A stretch of 9,548 nt of DNA from an uncultured Clostridiaceae bacterium. Its GTDB lineage: Bacteria > Bacillota > Clostridia > Lachnospirales > Lachnospiraceae. This document shows, in pieces, positions 7,392 to 9,548 of this stretch. The DNA lies in the NCBI GenBank assembly GCA_947175805.1, contig CAMWOF010000069.1, positions 1 to 9,548 on the forward strand, given 5' to 3'. The translations under genes and the position numbers were made by a program. Numbering within the stretch: the stretch's first letter is position 1; the number at the start of each line of letters is the position of its first letter. The notes under the pieces were generated by a model that saw only the letters and a list, made by a program, of their open reading frames with translations, did not search any database and was not told where the DNA came from.

Positions 7392-8033
7392 ATGCAGATA
7401 ACGAGGGAAAATTACGCACAATATGCCAACATGATACAGCAGATGCTTGGAAATAAGAAAAATACCAGTGACCCATTAGCGCAATGTGACTATGGGAATT
7501 TTGCACTGCGTTTTAAGCCGGTTGATATTACATTTAAAAAGCCTAATTGGGATAACATTATGACGAAGCGAGATAAGCCGGCAATGTCGGAGGAGGAATT
7601 TGGGGAGGCGATAAAGGAGCTTGCAAGAAAGGAGTTTGCTACCGGGAAGAGAGATGATGCCGCATATAGAAAATTATGTATGCAGCACGGGGAAACAGTA
7701 TCTCCGGATAGGAAGGCCATTTATGAATCCAGTATGAGAAAGACCGGCGGTAAGATGAATGCGGCTTGCATGTTTTGGGATGATAGCGGGAATAAAACAT
7801 TATCGTATCATCCGGTTACAGGAAATTGGAAGGCAATAAGTACAGATAAGGAGTTTGCAAGAGCAAGGCAGTTTACCTCTATTTACAATGACGAATTGGC
7901 ACGTTTGCAGAAAGAGTATGGAGAAAATGCCAGAGGCAATGTTTCTTATCAGCAGATACAGTCGGATTTGTCGGCAGAAACAAAAGCAGTATCTGAGAAG
8001 GGGATTGGAAATACAGTGGATTATATGGTTTAG
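7392..8033 (+). CDS. Protein of unknown function, 213 residues
   Basis: I do not recognise this family. The ATG follows a near-perfect ribosome binding site, AAGGAGGA (7377-7384), 7 bases away; an in-frame TTG at 7386 is too close to that site to be the start. The protein is hydrophilic, with no signal peptide and no membrane segment, so it is probably cytoplasmic. It is rich in charged residues, with helix-like stretches at 66-86 (SEEEFGEAIKELARKEFA) and 153-185. The phrase KEFA occurs twice (80-83 and 153-156), encoded by an identical 11-base repeat. It follows the sigma/anti-sigma pair by 116 bases and ends at its own strong terminator. A degenerate second copy lies just downstream, which shows that the gene has been duplicated. 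It may be an output of the ECF system, but no shared promoter motif proves this. Confidence 0.85.
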   Translation: MQITRENYAQYANMIQQMLGNKKNTSDPLAQCDYGNFALRFKPVDITFKKPNWDNIMTKRDKPAMSEEEFGEAIKELARKEFATGKRDDAAYRKLCMQHGETVSPDRKAIYESSMRKTGGKMNAACMFWDDSGNKTLSYHPVTGNWKAISTDKEFARARQFTSIYNDELARLQKEYGENARGNVSYQQIQSDLSAETKAVSEKGIGNTVDYMV

Positions 8034-8108
8034 AAGTTGGATGTGTGAGATGTAAAATTATAATATATGACAGTAAAGGCAGAAGATTTGCTGGAGAATG
8101 TGTTTGTT

Positions 8109-8147
8109 CCCCTGCCAGCCCGTAATGGGTTGGCGGGGGATTTTTTT
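8109..8147 (+). terminator. Strong rho-independent terminator after the unknown gene
   Basis: CCCCTGCCAGCCC (8109-8121) pairs with GGGTTGGCGGGGG (8127-8139) through G-C pairs and two wobbles around a 5-base loop. Seven T residues follow (8141-8147), then a further T-rich run. It sits about 75 bases past the stop at 8033 and just before the degenerate gene copy. Confidence 0.9.
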
Positions 8148-8158
8148 GTTTTTATTTA

Positions 8159-8388
8159 AGTAGGAATTTGGGGAAGCGATAAAGGAGTTTGCAAGAAAGG
8201 AGTTTGCCAGAGCAGGGCAGTTTACCTCTATTTACAATGATGAATTTGTACGTTTGCAGGAAGCGTATGGAGAAAATGCAAAAGACATTATTTCTTATCA
8301 GCAGATACAGTCTGATTTATTAGTAGGAACAAAAGCGCTATCTGAGAGGGGATGGAAAGTACAGTGGATTATACTGTTTAGAAGTTAT
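8159..8388 (+). pseudogene. Degenerate, internally deleted copy of the 7392-8033 gene
   Basis: The stretch aligns with the 3' part of the upstream gene at roughly 85-90% identity by eye. It starts at the equivalent of codon 68, where the parental GAG is a TAG here, and has no start codon. It reads through the equivalent of K80-EFA and then jumps directly to the equivalent of residue 153 onward (RAGQFTSIYNDE). The missing 219 bases (73 codons, in frame) are bounded in the intact gene by AAGGAGTTTGC at 7629-7639 and 7848-7858. The copy keeps a single AAGGAGTTTGC at 8197-8207, as expected of recombination between the repeats. A one-base loss near 8349 puts the last codons out of frame with the parental stop equivalent (8379-8381). 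Similarity continues a few bases past that stop (AGAAGTT) and ends almost at the stop of the convergent XRE gene. Confidence 0.88.
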
Positions 8389-8391
8389 TCA

Positions 8392-8736
8392 TTAGTCTAT
8401 CTTTGAAGGATTTCTATTTGTGGATAGCAATGCCTCTGTGGTGGCGAGAATTACATGAAGATGTTCTTCATCACAGCGGGTCAGTAGCCGTTCAATCTGC
8501 TGGTATGTACTATCGACCTGATTCCTATTTGGATAGATTACGTCATCTGCCGACAAATTAAAGTATCGTATAACTTTTTCAAAAATCTCGTAGCTTGGAT
8601 TGTTCCGGAAACGCTCAAGGTCTTTGAGATATGATAAAGAAATATCCAATATTTCAGCCAATTCTGCTTGGGTAAGTTTTTTGTCCAGCCGTGCATTTTT
8701 TAATACTATGCCAAATTGTTTTGGATGAAAAGACAT
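8392..8736 (-). CDS. XRE-family helix-turn-helix transcriptional regulator
   Basis: This 114-residue protein has a helix-turn-helix domain of the Cro/C1 (XRE) type at about residues 9-66, with the recognition unit TQAELAEILDISLSYLKDLE (22-41) and the typical following helix (IFEKVIRYF). Residues 70-114 form a short helical tail that could serve for dimerisation (QQIERLL, HVILATTEALL). On the minus strand the ATG is preceded by GGAGGTGAT, an excellent ribosome binding site. Small regulators of this type usually repress their own promoter and often mark mobile elements, which fits the recombinase remnant divergent from it. It is convergent with the degenerate gene copy, separated by only a few bases. 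The genes it controls cannot be told from the window; palindromes in its upstream region are possible operators. Confidence 0.88.
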   Translation of the reverse strand: MSFHPKQFGIVLKNARLDKKLTQAELAEILDISLSYLKDLERFRNNPSYEIFEKVIRYFNLSADDVIYPNRNQVDSTYQQIERLLTRCDEEHLHVILATTEALLSTNRNPSKID

Positions 8737-8809
8737 AATATCACCTCCTCATAGTATGTTAATACCATATCATAGAAAAGTAAAAATGGAAATATAACAC
8801 TTTTTTGGG

Positions 8810-8823
8810 ATGGTGTAGTCATA
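8810..8823 (+). repeat. 14-base direct repeat, left copy
   Basis: ATGGTGTAGTCATA here matches ATGGTGTAGCCATA at 9280-9293 with one difference, in the same orientation. The two copies flank the recombinase remnant. They could be operators of the XRE regulator or remnants of element ends. Confidence 0.45.
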
Positions 8824-8828
8824 CTAGT

Positions 8829-8850
8829 TAAAGACATAGAGATGTCTTTA
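8829..8850. promoter_or_regulatory. Perfect 9-base inverted repeat, possible operator
   Basis: TAAAGACAT (8829-8837) and ATGTCTTTA (8842-8850) are perfect complements around AGAG. The repeat lies about 90 bases upstream of the XRE start and just before the recombinase remnant. No T-run follows, so it is not a terminator. An operator for the adjacent XRE protein is the natural guess. Confidence 0.45.
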
Positions 8851-8863
8851 GGGGGATAGAGGG

Positions 8864-9216
8864 GTGGATTTCAAAGGGGAGGTGCTGCTGATCATCATGG
8901 CATCGCTGGTGTTGCAGGGAAGGTTGGTGGCGGTCGGAGACATTGAGAAAATATTGCAGAGCGAGAAATATGTTGCAGATGAGCTTCATAAACTGAGGGA
9001 GAAGCGGCGGGATGTTCTAACATAGGATGCAGAGAGGGATGGCAGGCGGTAGAGAATTGAGGAAATGAGTTTTATTTGAAGAAACAGGTAAATGAGTCAT
9101 TGGTGCATGATGAGCAGTTGGTTCGGCGTCTGATGGAGAAAAATAAGGTGTATGAGGATAGGATGACGGTGGTGTTTAAATTAGGTTTTGAAATAGATGT
9201 GGAGGGGGAAAATTAA
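8864..9216 (+). pseudogene. Remnant of a large serine recombinase, C-terminal end
   Basis: Read in one frame, bases 8864-9076 give ...SEKYVADELHKLREKRR...RIEEMSF, interrupted by TAG stops at 9023-9025 and 9050-9052. A one-base loss near 9070-9076 then moves to the frame that reads LKKQVNESLVHDEQLVRRLM (from 9076), followed by VYEDRMTVVFKLGFEIDVEG to the TAA at 9214. The pattern of a coiled-coil 'ADEI-RLRE-K' segment, 'RI-EM--FL', and 'DEQLVRRLIEKVTVYED--TVEFKSG--IDV' is typical of the C-terminus of clostridial large serine recombinases, which integrate phages and conjugative elements. The catalytic N-terminal resolvase domain, with its serine, is absent. A short ORF here (ATG 8897 to 9025, 42 codons, after GGGGAGG) could in principle be translated, but I read it as part of the dead gene. 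The assignment rests on remembered family pattern, without a search. Confidence 0.7.
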
Positions 9217-9230
9217 GGAACGACAGAATA

Positions 9231-9279
9231 CCTTGCAATTCGACAACGGATTGCAAGATTCTTTGTAGTTCGACAAAGT
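9231..9279. promoter_or_regulatory. Two adjacent inverted repeats, each with a Spo0A-box-like TTCGACAA
   Basis: CTTGCAAT (9232-9239) and ATTGCAAG (9250-9257) are perfect 8-base arms around TCGACAACGG. CTTTGT (9261-9266) and ACAAAG (9273-9278) are perfect 6-base arms around AGTTCG. Each contains TTCGACAA (9239-9246 and 9269-9276), the complement of the Spo0A box core TTGTCGAA; the second extends to the full nine-base consensus. The two sites are 30 bases apart, close to three helical turns. They lie just upstream of the promoter candidate at 9294-9321. Confidence 0.45.
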
Positions 9280-9293
9280 ATGGTGTAGCCATA
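9280..9293 (+). repeat. 14-base direct repeat, right copy
   Basis: ATGGTGTAGCCATA matches the copy at 8810-8823 at 13 of 14 positions. This copy, with the preceding T, is itself an inverted repeat (TATGG-TGTAG-CCATA). Confidence 0.45.
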
Positions 9294-9321
9294 TTGTGTT
9301 ATCAATCATAAGGTTTATAAT
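9294..9321 (+). promoter_or_regulatory. Promoter candidate in AT-rich leader of the last gene
   Basis: TTGTGT (9294-9299) and a perfect TATAAT (9316-9321) are 16 bases apart. A second TATAAT occurs at 9327-9332. The leader to the gene at 9472 would be about 140 bases, very AT-rich from 9300 to 9450. AT-rich DNA throws up such matches easily, so this is a candidate only. I see no open reading frame or clear structured RNA in 9300-9450. Confidence 0.35.
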
Positions 9322-9471
9322 ACGAATATAATATGTTATTACTTGTTGAATTTTTTATAGTTTTGATAAGATACAAACAAATTAAAAAGTAAATTCCACT
9401 TTTGAATATAAAGTTTTTAAAAGTATGTTATGTTTTTTGCTATTAATTTTCTGGAAAGGTGGTTATCAATT

Positions 9472-9548
9472 ATGAATGTTTTTCTTTTTATAACGGCGAA
9501 TGAGCATGAACGCGAAGCATTTGAAGCAAAATTTGTATGTGAGAAAAT
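9472..9548 (+). CDS. Start of a protein gene running off the window (25 codons seen)
   Basis: An ATG follows GGAAAGGTGG (9453-9462) at good spacing and opens a frame with no stop to the end of the window. The visible residues begin MNVFLFITANEHEREAFEAK: a hydrophobic first strand followed by TANEHEREAF. This resembles the start of nucleoside phosphorylase-like (NP superfamily) domains found in some accessory and defence proteins, which often open with a strand and 'TA-..E..A'. With only 25 residues this is a weak guess; all that is firm is a real translation start. The gene stands in AT-rich DNA next to an eroded mobile element, unlike the balanced composition of the genes before 8100. Confidence 0.7.
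   Translation, partial: MNVFLFITANEHEREAFEAKFVCEK

Noticed and set aside
8897..9025. Stand-alone 42-residue small protein
   Set aside because: The sequence continues, past two stops in the same frame, into recognisable serine recombinase C-terminal sequence, so decay explains it better than an independent gene. It remains a minor possibility.

Overview
The window looks like a chromosomal segment from an anaerobic Bacillota, most likely of the Lachnospiraceae. The ribosome binding sites are of the Gram-positive type. The glgB branching enzyme, the DUF1461-like membrane protein, the TIGR01212 radical SAM protein, the ECF sigma/anti-sigma pair and the degenerate large serine recombinase all have the look of that group. 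This placement is inferred from protein style, not from a database search. No rRNA, tRNA or CRISPR array was seen.

Layout. Bases 2-1267 hold the 3' part of a DHH-family phosphoesterase, followed with no gap by a four-helix membrane protein. Two good promoter candidates then lead into a complete glycogen branching enzyme (1463-3733). A strong terminator follows glgB and sits only about 20 bases before a TIGR01212-type radical SAM gene (3868-4776). Next come a promoter and a ZnuA-like metal-binding lipoprotein (4958-5860), with no permease or ATPase gene beside it. An ECF sigma factor (5916-6506) overlaps a single-pass anti-sigma-like protein (6499-7275). After them is a protein I do not recognise (7392-8033), which ends at a strong terminator.

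From about 8100 the window changes from orderly housekeeping genes to eroded accessory DNA. A broken second copy of the 7392-8033 gene (8159-8388) has lost its 5' end and an internal in-frame 219-base stretch flanked by an 11-base repeat. A small XRE-type regulator is on the opposite strand (8392-8736). The dead C-terminal end of a large serine recombinase (8864-9216) carries two in-frame stops and a frameshift. After it come two inverted repeats, each containing a Spo0A-box-like TTCGACAA, then an AT-rich stretch with a promoter candidate, and the first 25 codons of a gene that runs off the window (9472 on).

How the parts fit. The sigma/anti-sigma pair is probably a surface-signal module. The unknown gene just downstream could be one of its outputs, but no matching promoter proves it. 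The XRE gene, recombinase remnant, repeats and AT shift together suggest the scar of an integrated element. The new gene beginning at 9472 may belong to an accessory island. The most noteworthy items are the paralogue scar, the dead recombinase bounded by near-identical 14-mers, and the paired 0A-like boxes.
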